Of a stretch of 41,167 nucleotides of DNA, positions 30,521-38,013 are shown piece after piece. The translations under genes and the position numbers were made by a program. This DNA is from CAWULT01 sp963923455 (GTDB lineage Bacteria; Acidobacteriota; Vicinamibacteria; Vicinamibacterales; UBA2999). The notes under the pieces were generated by a model. That model was not told where the DNA came from. It worked only from the letters and a program-made list of their open reading frames with translations, and made no database searches. The stretch lies in contig CAWULT010000033.1 in NCBI GenBank assembly GCA_963923455.1, forward strand, positions 1 to 41,167. Direction: 5' to 3'. Position 1 is the first letter of the stretch, and every line of letters starts with the position of its first letter.

Positions 30521-30536
30521 CCGTCGCCGGACGGCC

Positions 30537-32648
30537 TCAGAAGGCGACGCGCACGCCCGCATTGACGACCCGGCCGTCGAGCGGCCCCCACGCGTCGACC
30601 GTCCACCGGCCGTCCACGCGCCGCGTGGGCCGCACGAGCGGGCCGACGCGCGTCTGCCGGCGGTCGCCCAGGTTCTCGGCATTGACGAACAGGCGCAGCC
30701 CGCCGATCCGGCGTTCGATCAGCGCCCCGACGATCACCTGTCCGGGCGCGACGGTGCGGTACGGATCGTCGTCGAGCGCCTGGCGGCCGACGTAGTAGAC
30801 CTCGACGCCGGCGCGCCCCCAGGACTCTCCTTCGACCATGGCGTCGAAGGCGGCGTAGTGGCGAGGCGTCAGCGGCACCTCGCGGCGGCTCCCGCCCTCC
30901 ACATCCTCCTCGCGCGCCCGTGTGTGGGCGTAGGTGGCGACGGCCAGGAACGGACCTGCCCTGTAACGGCCCATCAGCTCACTGCCCCACGTGCGGGTCG
31001 GGGTGCCGGCGTTGACGAGGCGGGAGAGTCCATCGGCACCGGGCCGTACGCCCACGGCGCGGCGTACGGTGGAGGCGAAGCCCGTGGCATTCAGTTCGAA
31101 GGCGCCGAGGCGCCGGGTGAGGTCGAGCGAGCCGCCCCAGGCTCGCTCGGCCGCCAGGCCGATCGGCGCCGCGAACCGTGTGAGCCCGGCAGCGTCCGCC
31201 TCCTCGACGAACGGCGTCGGCGCGAACGCACCGCCCCCGCCAGACACGCGGATGGTCCAGGAGGCTTCCGGCCGCCACAACAGCGACGCTCGCGGCGACA
31301 CCAGGGCGCCATACGTGTCGTGGGCGTCGAGCCGCACGCTGGTCGCCACGCGGAGCTCCTCGCGCCCGAACTCGTCCTGGGCGAACACGGCCGGGGCATC
31401 GAACGCGTAGTCGAAGCGCGGCAGGTCCGTGGCGCGGTACCGGTCGCGCTGGAACGCGGCGCCGACCACCCAGGTGTGCCCGGCGTCGAGACCCTGGAGC
31501 GAGGTCTCCGCGAACATCGTGGCGCGGACGCCGCGCTCCCGGGCCTCGCCGGCACGGCGGTCGTGAGCCTGGCGCACGGCGGACCCTCGCAGGGAGACCA
31601 GACGCCCGCCCGCGGTCACCCATCGTGCGACGGCGCCGCCGTCGACGCGGCGTGACGCCACCTGCTCCGTGAACGGCCGGCCGTCTGGCGCGACACGGCC
31701 GTCGAGCGTGCCGCCGTCCCGGTCCTCGGCCATCACCCCGACGGTGGCCTGCACGGCCGCCCCTCGGCCGTTCTCGAAGAAGAACCGCGGCCGCGCCATT
31801 CCGCGCACGAATCCCGGTACATCCGTCCACCCGTCGCCGTCGCGGTCGCGACGACCCTGCCGGTGGACGCCACCGATGGTGCTCCATCCCCAGCCGCCGG
31901 CGGTCCGCGCCAGGAAGGCCGTCGCATCGGTGCCGCCGAGCGACGTCACGTTGAAGAGCCCCTCGCGCCCGCCAGTGTCCGGACGGCGGGACACGAGGTT
32001 GATCACGCCGCCGAGCGCGGACGCGCCGTAGAGCGCCGAGGCCGCGCCCTTGATGATCTCGACCTGGCCGAGGTCGAGCGGCGGCACCTGCAGCAGGCTC
32101 AGCGAGTCACCCTGACTGCCATAGAGCGGCAGGCCGTCGGCGAGCAGCTGGCTGTACCTCCCGCGCAGCCCCTGGATGCGGACGTTGGCGGCACCCAGCG
32201 AGGGCGCGGTCGCCTGCACGCGCAGCCCCGTGGTCTCCCCGATCAGCATCGCCACGCTGCCAGGGGTCATGAGTGCCTTCTCCTCGATCTCCTCCCGGTC
32301 GATCACCTCGACGCGCAGCGGCTGATCCTGCAGCCGCGTGGGTGAGCGGGCGGCGCTGACCACGACCGACTCCTCGAACGCCTCGAGCGGTTCCAGTTCG
32401 ACCTCGATGACGTCCGTCCCTGCCGCCAAGGGCGGCACGGTGCGTGGGACGAAGCGATCGGCGCGAACGGCGATTTCCGTGACGCCGGCTGCGGCGGGCA
32501 CCGTCGCCCGCCCGTCCACGTCGGTCGTGACCTCGACGTCGCCGGCACGGACCAGGGCGCCGGCCACGGGCCGGCCGTCTGCCGTGACGCGGACCGTCCA
32601 GACCGCGGGCGCCTGCAGCGCCAGCAGCAGCGAGAGCAACAGGACCAT
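30537..32648 (-). CDS. TonB-dependent outer-membrane receptor
   Basis: A 703-residue receptor. The signal peptide is residues about 1-15 (VLLLSLLLALQAPA). A carboxypeptidase-regulatory-like domain covers about 16-85 (VRVTADGRPVAGALVRAGDVEVTTDVDGRATVP). The plug is about 95-215, including VSAARSPTRLQDQPLRVEVIDREEIEEK, NVRIQGLRGRYSQLLADGLPLYG and VEIIKGAASALYGASALGGVINLVSR. A 22-strand barrel follows, ending in Phe (NAGVRVAF) as BamA substrates do. The plug motifs resemble siderophore and B12 receptors, and the ligand is unknown. No cobalamin riboswitch fits in the 56-bp leader. It follows the 4-TM gene in the same direction. Confidence 0.93.
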   Translation of the reverse strand: MVLLLSLLLALQAPAVWTVRVTADGRPVAGALVRAGDVEVTTDVDGRATVPAAAGVTEIAVRADRFVPRTVPPLAAGTDVIEVELEPLEAFEESVVVSAARSPTRLQDQPLRVEVIDREEIEEKALMTPGSVAMLIGETTGLRVQATAPSLGAANVRIQGLRGRYSQLLADGLPLYGSQGDSLSLLQVPPLDLGQVEIIKGAASALYGASALGGVINLVSRRPDTGGREGLFNVTSLGGTDATAFLARTAGGWGWSTIGGVHRQGRRDRDGDGWTDVPGFVRGMARPRFFFENGRGAAVQATVGVMAEDRDGGTLDGRVAPDGRPFTEQVASRRVDGGAVARWVTAGGRLVSLRGSAVRQAHDRRAGEARERGVRATMFAETSLQGLDAGHTWVVGAAFQRDRYRATDLPRFDYAFDAPAVFAQDEFGREELRVATSVRLDAHDTYGALVSPRASLLWRPEASWTIRVSGGGGAFAPTPFVEEADAAGLTRFAAPIGLAAERAWGGSLDLTRRLGAFELNATGFASTVRRAVGVRPGADGLSRLVNAGTPTRTWGSELMGRYRAGPFLAVATYAHTRAREEDVEGGSRREVPLTPRHYAAFDAMVEGESWGRAGVEVYYVGRQALDDDPYRTVAPGQVIVGALIERRIGGLRLFVNAENLGDRRQTRVGPLVRPTRRVDGRWTVDAWGPLDGRVVNAGVRVAF

Positions 32649-32704
32649 CGATCAGCCGACGCACCGGTGGCCGGGCCCCGCGAACGGCCCGACACGACGG
32701 GCGC

Positions 32705-33172
32705 CTATTCGAACCAGCGGAAGAGCGCCCGGGCTCCCGGGGAGAACGGCCACGGCGTAGACAGCAGGATCACGAGCAGCGCGAGGCCGAAGAACGCCGC
32801 GGCGCTCTTGTGGCGCCGCAGCGCATCGGGCGCGCGACGGCTCTTCACCCGGCCGACGTGCGCGAGGGCAATCGCGACGAGCATACCGAAGGGGTGCTCG
32901 ACGAAGAAGAAGCGGATCTGCGGACTACGCATCGTGCCCGCGACGTCATTGATGCCGAGGGTGAAGTACGGCCCCAGCCCCAGATAGAGCGCCAGCCCGA
33001 TGAGCAGTTGGACGTCCAGGGACATCACGAACCACCGCCCGCGGGCGTCGTCGGCCGGGGTCCAGTCGCGTCGGGCGTTCGCGCCGCCGACGGCCCCCGC
33101 CACGGCCCAGAGGCCCAGCAGGATCGCCACCCACCGCAGTGCCGAATGCAGGACGAGAAACGCTGTGTACAT
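32705..33172 (-). CDS. Small 4-TM membrane protein, cytochrome b561/CopD-like
   Basis: A 155-residue protein with four hydrophobic segments: MYTAFLVLHSALRWVAILLG, VQLLIGLALYLGLGPYF, HPFGMLVAIALAHVGRV and AAFFGLALLVILLSTPWPF. His residues (HSALRW, EHPFGM, LAHVGR) sit at helix ends and could bind heme, but this is uncertain. I chose ATG 33172, with GGAGC upstream; the longer frame to 33364 adds a hydrophilic N-terminus of 64 residues. The TonB receptor gene follows 56 bp later. Confidence 0.7.
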   Translation of the reverse strand: MYTAFLVLHSALRWVAILLGLWAVAGAVGGANARRDWTPADDARGRWFVMSLDVQLLIGLALYLGLGPYFTLGINDVAGTMRSPQIRFFFVEHPFGMLVAIALAHVGRVKSRRAPDALRRHKSAAAFFGLALLVILLSTPWPFSPGARALFRWFE

Positions 33173-33173
33173 A

Positions 33174-33188
33174 GATGCTCCGAGCATC
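33174..33188 (-). promoter_or_regulatory. Palindrome covering the Shine-Dalgarno of the 4-TM gene
   Basis: Perfect arms GATGCTC (33174-33180) and GAGCATC (33182-33188) around one base. On the minus strand it contains the GGAGC Shine-Dalgarno sequence and overlaps the end of a TAAGAT box (33191-33186). In RNA the arms leave a 1-nt loop, so an intact hairpin would need to open several pairs; a DNA operator is more likely. Confidence 0.4.
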
Positions 33189-33226
33189 TTACTCCCGGCA
33201 ACCCGCCCCGCGCGCCCCGGAGGGGG

Positions 33227-33250
33227 AAAACTCCGCGCCATGGGAGTTTT
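33227..33250. promoter_or_regulatory. Dyad in the divergent 4-TM/cytochrome region
   Basis: Perfect arms AAAACTCC (33227-33234) and GGAGTTTT (33243-33250) with an 8-nt centre. The right part (33238-33251) matches 23034-23047 at 12 of 14 positions. It lies about 36-60 bp upstream of the TAAGAT box of the 4-TM gene. The remainder of the gap to 33357 shows no clear promoter. Confidence 0.5.
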
Positions 33251-33357
33251 TGCCGAGCGCGCGCCAGTCGCCAATGCGCCGCGCACTCCGAATCGCCGAT
33301 CCGGCCCAGCCCCACCGGGCACCGCCACCGGGCACGGTTGTTGAAAGCACGAGGGGC

Positions 33358-33693
33358 ATGTCATCGATCAGAACCGTCACACTGGCCGCCACGCTCGTTC
33401 TGCTGTCCGGGGTGGCCTTCGCGCAGGCGACACCGGAGCAGGGGCAGAAGGTGTTTGCCGCAGCCAAGTGCATCATCTGCCACTCGGTCGCGGGAACCGG
33501 GAACGCGAAGGGCCCCCTCGACGGCGTCGGCTCCAAGCTCTCGGCCGCCGACATCCGCCAGTGGATCACGGCAGCGCCCGAAATGGCCGCCAAGACCAAC
33601 GCGCAGCGCAAGCCCGCGATGAAGGCGTACACGGACATGAAGAAGGACGACGTCGACGCCCTCGTCGAGTACCTCCAGACGCTGAAGAAGTGA
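33358..33693 (+). CDS. Small periplasmic cytochrome c
   Basis: A 111-residue class I cytochrome c. The signal peptide ends at AFA-QA (residue 22). Heme motif is CIICH (C38, C41, H42) and a likely distal Met is M88 in RKPAMKAY. The helix VDALVEYLQTLKK closes the fold. It should shuttle electrons in the periplasm. It diverges from the 4-TM protein and precedes the Rieske-cytochrome ORF by 112 bp. Confidence 0.92.
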   Translation: MSSIRTVTLAATLVLLSGVAFAQATPEQGQKVFAAAKCIICHSVAGTGNAKGPLDGVGSKLSAADIRQWITAAPEMAAKTNAQRKPAMKAYTDMKKDDVDALVEYLQTLKK

Positions 33694-33805
33694 CGCGGGC
33701 CTCGGCACGACAGCCGGCCGGGGGCGCTGGCAGCGCCGGTCACGGTGCTGGTCACGGTCGAGCAGAGACGGCTGGCGGATACTGCGGTCGGCGGGGCCGG
33801 TCCAT

Positions 33806-34261
33806 GTGGTCACGGGCACCGAGAGGATGCCAGAGGTGCTCTCCGCGGTGTGCCCACACCTTAGATGCACGATTGGGGGACACCATGCCCGTGGCCAGTT
33901 CGTCAGTCCGTGCCACGACGGCGTCTTCTCACCCGACGGCACGCGGATGCCCGGGGTAGTCGACGCCGGCGCCTTCATCCGCAACATCCACTCGGACGGC
34001 TCGAGCGACGATCCGGTCCGCGCCCAAGGCAAACAGATTTGCGAGGTCCAGGCCTGCGATGCCTGCCACGGGGCCGCGGGCGAAGGCACGCCTGGGGTCG
34101 CGCCGGCACTCACAGGCCTTCAGGGCGAGTACCCTGGGGATGCCCTCGCGACACTCCTGCGGGCGCCCACGCCGGCAATGACCGCCGGCAGCATGACGCC
34201 GACCGATGTCCGGGACGCAGACCTCGCGGCCCTCGTCACCTACATCAACGGGCTCAAGTGA
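33806..34261 (+). CDS. Rieske-like plus cytochrome c fusion, probably truncated
   Basis: A 151-residue ORF. Residues 5-50 look like the cluster-binding part of a Rieske protein: box 1 is CPHLRC (C16, H18, C21) and box 2 is FVSPCHDGVF, where Ser34 stands in place of the cluster-ligand Cys of the usual CPCH. A cytochrome c domain follows with heme motif CDACH (C84, C87, H88) and candidate axial Met in MTAGSM. There is no signal peptide or membrane anchor in this frame. Codons CTT AGA ... ATT GGG GGA are unusual for this DNA. It may be the 3' part of a longer gene broken by a frameshift upstream (33694-33805). Confidence 0.55.
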   Translation: MVTGTERMPEVLSAVCPHLRCTIGGHHARGQFVSPCHDGVFSPDGTRMPGVVDAGAFIRNIHSDGSSDDPVRAQGKQICEVQACDACHGAAGEGTPGVAPALTGLQGEYPGDALATLLRAPTPAMTAGSMTPTDVRDADLAALVTYINGLK

Positions 34262-34280
34262 CGTCCCAGGGACGTCCCAG
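34260..34280 (+). repeat. Tandem duplication GACGTCCCAG x2
   Basis: GACGTCCCAG occurs at 34260-34269 and 34271-34280, directly after the Rieske-cytochrome stop. It could be a local slippage duplication. Confidence 0.6.
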
Positions 34281-34381
34281 CGCCTGCAACTCCCGCAAGA
34301 GGCGATAGTCGCAACAACTGCGGCCCCGCGCGGCTTGCACGGCCGAAATCGCCGGCCGGCGCCACCGGCAAGCGCCGTGCA

Positions 34382-34651
34382 ATGCCGTGGCGCGTGGAAC
34401 CCGTTCGCCGATTCGTCTACGTCATCCAGAGCGTCACCGACCCGCAGCGCCGCTACGTCGGCCTCACGTGGGACGTCTCGAAGCGCCTGACGTCGCACAA
34501 CGACGGCCAGTCGCCGCAGACGGCCCGGCACCGGCCGTGGCGCCTGGTCGTCTACCTGGGCTTCGCCACCGGCGAAGGCGCCGCGGCGTTCGCCAAGTAC
34601 CTGAAAAGCGGCGCCGGCCGGCCGGTCGTCGAGCGTCTCGTGGGCGAGTGA
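34382..34651 (+). CDS. GIY-YIG nuclease family protein
   Basis: An 89-residue single-domain GIY-YIG protein. Strands RFVYVIQS and RRYVGLT carry the two motif halves, DVSKRLTSHN holds the likely catalytic Arg, and EGAAAFAKYLKSG contains the conserved helix with its Glu. This layout matches the UPF0213/UvrC-like small nucleases, whose cell role is poorly known. The ATG at 34382 has no strong Shine-Dalgarno sequence. Less Arg-rich than the 10450-10782 relative and closer to the consensus family. Confidence 0.85.
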   Translation: MPWRVEPVRRFVYVIQSVTDPQRRYVGLTWDVSKRLTSHNDGQSPQTARHRPWRLVVYLGFATGEGAAAFAKYLKSGAGRPVVERLVGE

Positions 34652-34694
34652 CACCGGCCGGCGCCGCCCCGGAGGCCCGTGACCGGTGGCCCGC

Positions 34695-35123
34695 TCACGC
34701 TCCCGCCTGCTCCAGCCACCGCTCCATCTCGCGGTGCGGCACGAGGCCGGCCTGCTGAAACACGACCTGCCCGCCGCGCAGCACGACGAAGTTCGGGATG
34801 CCCTGGACGCCGAACCGCGCGGCGATCTCGGGGTGCCGCTCGGTGTCGACCTTCAGCACGAGCGCGCGCCCGGCCATGGCCTGGGCGACACACTTCACCT
34901 CGGGCGCGGCCATCCGGCACGGACCGCACCACTCGGCCCAAAAGTCCACCAGGACCGGGAGCGGCGCGTGCGCCATGACGTCGGCGAAGAGCTCGGGGTC
35001 GGCGTCGAGCGGCTCGGCAATCGGGTCGAACGGCGTCTTGCACTTGCCGCATCGCACCACCTCGCCCAGGCGCGACGCGGGAACACGGTTCTTCTGGGCA
35101 CAGGCCCGGCACACGCGGATCAC
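34695..35123 (-). CDS. trxC: Thioredoxin 2 (TrxC)
   Basis: A 142-residue protein with an N-terminal zinc ribbon (C5, C8, C25, C28 in CRAC and CGKC) joined to a thioredoxin domain with active site WCGPC (C66, C69) in VDFWAEWCGPCRM. The cis-Pro segment is GIPNFVVL. This is the TrxC layout; it reduces disulfides and is stress-linked in the cytoplasm. The GTG start has GGGAGGAG upstream. It follows the outer-membrane barrel gene by 56 bp on the same strand. Confidence 0.95.
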   Translation of the reverse strand: MIRVCRACAQKNRVPASRLGEVVRCGKCKTPFDPIAEPLDADPELFADVMAHAPLPVLVDFWAEWCGPCRMAAPEVKCVAQAMAGRALVLKVDTERHPEIAARFGVQGIPNFVVLRGGQVVFQQAGLVPHREMERWLEQAGA

Positions 35124-35179
35124 AGCTCCTCCCTTCCCGGGCGACCGGCCGTGTCCGCGGTGCGCCGGCCCTCTCGGGC

Positions 35180-35773
35180 TCAGAAGCGCAGGATCAGGCC
35201 GGCCGATGCCCGGCCGTAGTTGAACGTCCCCTGCTCGAAGCTGACACCGGAGAGACTGAACTCGTCGACCTGGAAGTTCCGGAAGTACCTGACGTCACCG
35301 CGGACGCCGACGTGGTCGCCCATGAAGCCCATCACCCCGAATCCCAGTGTATAGCCGAGGTCGTTCGCGGACAGCGACGTCAGGTTGTTGAACTCGACGT
35401 CCCTCCGGATGAGGCCCGCGCCGGCCACCACGTACGGACGGACGCCGACGCCGCGCTGGCCACCGACCGGAATTCCCAGTACGAGGGCGGGCATCACCGT
35501 GAGCAGGTTGTTGCGGGTGACGGTCGCGCTGGTGTCCGTGTAGAACTTCGAGGTGTAGCCGAAGTCGAGTTCCATCCCGAACACGCCGCCGCCCATCGCG
35601 CCGATCCCCGCACCGAACGTCACGATGTTGCGATCGCGCACGGCCGTGCTCAGCGGACGGCCGACCTCCCCGCCGAAGTTGGCCCCGACGAACGGCACGA
35701 AGTAGCCGTCGGCGCTCGCGACGGACGGGGCCAGCGCCAGCGCGCAGGCACAAACGATCGTTCGAATCCGCAT
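35180..35773 (-). CDS. Outer-membrane beta-barrel protein (OmpA/OmpW-like)
   Basis: A 197-residue protein from ATG 35773, preceded by GAGGAGGAA. Signal peptide ends near ASA-DG (residue 22). Mature part is alternating beta strands: YFVPFVGANFGGE, FGAGIGAMGGGVFGMELDFGYTSKFY, VRPYVVAGAGLIRRDVEF, LGFGVMGFMGDHVGVRGDVRYFRNF, closing with Phe (SAGLILRF). This is an 8-strand barrel. No peptidoglycan-binding domain follows. Confidence 0.85.
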   Translation of the reverse strand: MRIRTIVCACALALAPSVASADGYFVPFVGANFGGEVGRPLSTAVRDRNIVTFGAGIGAMGGGVFGMELDFGYTSKFYTDTSATVTRNNLLTVMPALVLGIPVGGQRGVGVRPYVVAGAGLIRRDVEFNNLTSLSANDLGYTLGFGVMGFMGDHVGVRGDVRYFRNFQVDEFSLSGVSFEQGTFNYGRASAGLILRF

Positions 35774-35858
35774 GGGGTTCCTCCTCGCTCGCATTGGGGG
35801 TCTCCCGCAGGCTAGCAGACTTCGCGGACGCGGGCGATCCGGCTCGGCTGTTGGCGCC

Positions 35859-35864
35859 CATAAT
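35859..35864 (+). promoter_or_regulatory. -10-like box CATAAT, 6 nt before GTG 35871
   Basis: CATAAT (5 of 6 to TATAAT) ends 6 nt before the GTG of the sigma-factor gene, with no room for a Shine-Dalgarno sequence. It fixes the start at 35871 instead of the longer frame from 35772. Confidence 0.55.
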
Positions 35865-35870
35865 GGAGCG

Positions 35871-36758
35871 GTGTCCGACGGCCGCCTCGACGACGCCGCG
35901 CTCGAACGGCTCCACCGCCGCGCGCGCGCCCATCGCTGGGGCCTCGCACCGGAGCGGCTGCGGCGCGCGCTCGAGGCGAGCGCCGCTCGCGCGTTCGCTG
36001 GCACGGCACCCACCGACGCCGACCGGACGAAGTACCTCGAGAGCCTGCACCTCGAGGATCTCGCGCTCGCGTGTGCGTGCGCCGAGGGCCTCGATCCGGC
36101 GTGGGAGCACTTCGTCCGCGAGTACCGTCCACAGCTCTACCGGGCCGGCACGGCCATCGCCGGCGACGCCGGCCGCGAGCTGGCCGACAGCCTCTACGCG
36201 GAACTGTTCGGCCTGACGACCGACGCCGCGGGCGGACGGCGCTCGCACTTCACGTACTTCCACGGACGCAGCAGCCTGCTGACCTGGCTCCGGACGGTGC
36301 TGTCGCAGCGCCACGTCGACCGCGTGCGTGCGACGCGCCGAATCGATCCCCTGCCGGCCGACGAGACCCCGGGCGCGCTGCCGGCTGCATCGCACGCGCC
36401 CGACCCGGCGCGCGGCCGATACGTCGCGCTCGTACGCGGAGCCCTGATCGCGGCGATCGCGCGGCTGGCCGCGCGCGATCGCCTTCGGCTCTCCTGCTAC
36501 TATGCGCAGAACCTGACCCTCGCCGAGATCGGCCGGCTGACCGGTGAACACGAGGCCACCGTCTCGCGCCACCTGACACGGACGCGCCGGTCGCTCCGCG
36601 AGGCGATGGACCGGCACCTCCGCGACGAGGGGGGCCTGACACCGGACGAGATCAGCGCGTGCGTCGCGTCGGTTGCCGCCGACGCCGGCCCCCTGGACTT
36701 GGCCGACCTGCTCTCCACGGACCCGCGCAAGGGCGACGGCCGGGACCGTTCTGTATGA
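35871..36758 (+). CDS. ECF-type sigma-70 family RNA polymerase sigma factor
   Basis: A 295-residue sigma factor with a long N-terminal extension (about residues 1-75). A region 2-like part follows: AWEHFVREYRPQLYRAGTAIAG, YAELFG, SSLLTWLRTVLSQRHVDRVRATRR. Region 4 contains LRLSCYYAQNLTLAEIGRLTGEHEATVSRHLTRTRRSLREAM, a clear helix-turn-helix. The C-terminal tail (DEISACVASVAADAGPLDLADLL) is extra. The stop overlaps the anti-sigma start (ATGA), so the pair is translationally coupled. Confidence 0.9.
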   Translation: MSDGRLDDAALERLHRRARAHRWGLAPERLRRALEASAARAFAGTAPTDADRTKYLESLHLEDLALACACAEGLDPAWEHFVREYRPQLYRAGTAIAGDAGRELADSLYAELFGLTTDAAGGRRSHFTYFHGRSSLLTWLRTVLSQRHVDRVRATRRIDPLPADETPGALPAASHAPDPARGRYVALVRGALIAAIARLAARDRLRLSCYYAQNLTLAEIGRLTGEHEATVSRHLTRTRRSLREAMDRHLRDEGGLTPDEISACVASVAADAGPLDLADLLSTDPRKGDGRDRSV

Positions 36759-37930
36759 CGAGAGGCCCTGTGCCGCACGACCACGACGACCGTCCAGACG
36801 CCGCGTTCGACGCCGTGCTCCGGCGGACGCTGGCAGGCGCCACGCCGCGGGTGGGCGGCGGCGACTGCCCGGACGACGAGACCCTCGGCGCGTGGTTCGA
36901 CCGGACGCTGCCGACCGCGGCCACTCAGGAGGTCGAAGCCCACGTCGCGGGGTGTGCCCGCTGTCAGGCCATCGCGACGGTGTTCGTGCGCACCGCTGTG
37001 GCGGCCGACCCGGCGCCGCGGTTCTGGTTTAGCTGGCGGGTCCGCTGGCTGGTGCCCGCCGCGGCCGTGGCCGCGGCGCTGCTGCTGTGGATCGCCCTGC
37101 CGGGCCGCCCGGACGCGCCCGTGCTCGAGACGGTGACGAGCCGTGCCGAGCGCGCGGCGGGTTCTGCCCTCGCCGAACCACCGGCGTCGGCGCGGCCCCC
37201 CGAACCCATCCCGGCACCCGACGCGCCAGTCGGGGCCCGCGATACCCTCCCGGCCGTGACGGCGAGCGAGGGCGTCGAACGGGCCCCCGCATCCTTCCCC
37301 GGCGCCTCGGCGCCCCCGGCCATGCCCGCTGCGGCAGAGCGGGCGGACGGCCTGCCGAAGGCCGCGGCGCCGGCACCGGGTGCCGTCGCCCCGTCGGAGA
37401 ATCGCGCCGCCCGGGCCGAGCTGGCGTCCCCGACCGCGACCCGCGCCGCCGGCGCCCCGGCCGCGCTGGCGAACCCGGCGGGGTCGGTTCCGACACCAGG
37501 GGCATCCGCCGGCGCGCTCTCGGCGGAACGGGGGGCCGTCGCCCGATCCGCGGCGGCCGCGGACGCCGCCCCCGGCGACGCGATCGTCAGCGCCGATACG
37601 CCCGCGTCGCGCTGGCGGATCGTCGATCGCCGGCGGGTCGAACGCTCGACCGACGGCGGTCGGTCCTGGCAGCCGGCGGCGCTGGCGGCACCAGCCGACC
37701 TCATCGCCGGCGCGTCACCGGCGGCCGGCGTCTGCTGGGTCGTCGGGCGGGGCGGCCTCGTGTTCGTGACGACCGACGGCCTGACGTTTCGGCGCCTCAC
37801 CGTGCCTACCAGCGCCGACGTGACGGCGGTGCGCGCGCCCGATGCCCGGACCGCGGTCGTCACGACAGCCGACGGCCGCACGTTCCGCACGGCCGACCTC
37901 GGCATCACGTGGTCCGCCGCGGTCCCCTGA
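36755..37930 (+). CDS. Zinc-finger anti-sigma factor with YCF48-like sensor domain
   Basis: A 391-residue membrane protein. A cytoplasmic zf-HC2 domain has C38, H63, C67 and C70 (AHVAGCARC). One transmembrane helix lies at about 97-116 (RWLVPAAAVAAALLLWIAL). A long Pro/Ala-rich periplasmic linker (about 117-290) leads to a C-terminal domain with BNR/YCF48-type turns: VERSTDGGRSWQPAAL, VFVTTDGLTFRRL, TFRTADLGITWSAAV. The zf-HC2 part should hold the adjacent sigma factor inactive. The start at ATG 36755 overlaps the sigma stop. The C-terminal domain probably senses an envelope signal, which is inference. Confidence 0.85.
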   Translation: MTRGPVPHDHDDRPDAAFDAVLRRTLAGATPRVGGGDCPDDETLGAWFDRTLPTAATQEVEAHVAGCARCQAIATVFVRTAVAADPAPRFWFSWRVRWLVPAAAVAAALLLWIALPGRPDAPVLETVTSRAERAAGSALAEPPASARPPEPIPAPDAPVGARDTLPAVTASEGVERAPASFPGASAPPAMPAAAERADGLPKAAAPAPGAVAPSENRAARAELASPTATRAAGAPAALANPAGSVPTPGASAGALSAERGAVARSAAAADAAPGDAIVSADTPASRWRIVDRRRVERSTDGGRSWQPAALAAPADLIAGASPAAGVCWVVGRGGLVFVTTDGLTFRRLTVPTSADVTAVRAPDARTAVVTTADGRTFRTADLGITWSAAVP

Positions 37931-38013
37931 CCGACGCCTGCAAGGTTCGCCGACCGCTCCGTTCAGAGGTCAGCGCGCCCCGCCGGGGGCGCCCATCTCG
38001 AAGGGAGTTACGC

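Noticed and set aside
32649..32704. Possible cobalamin riboswitch before the TonB receptor
   Set aside because: Only 56 bp separate it from the upstream gene, and no B12-box-like sequence is present.
33468..33959. Frame overlapping cytochrome c and the Rieske ORF (163 aa)
   Set aside because: It is out of frame with the clear heme motifs of both domains and has low-complexity content.
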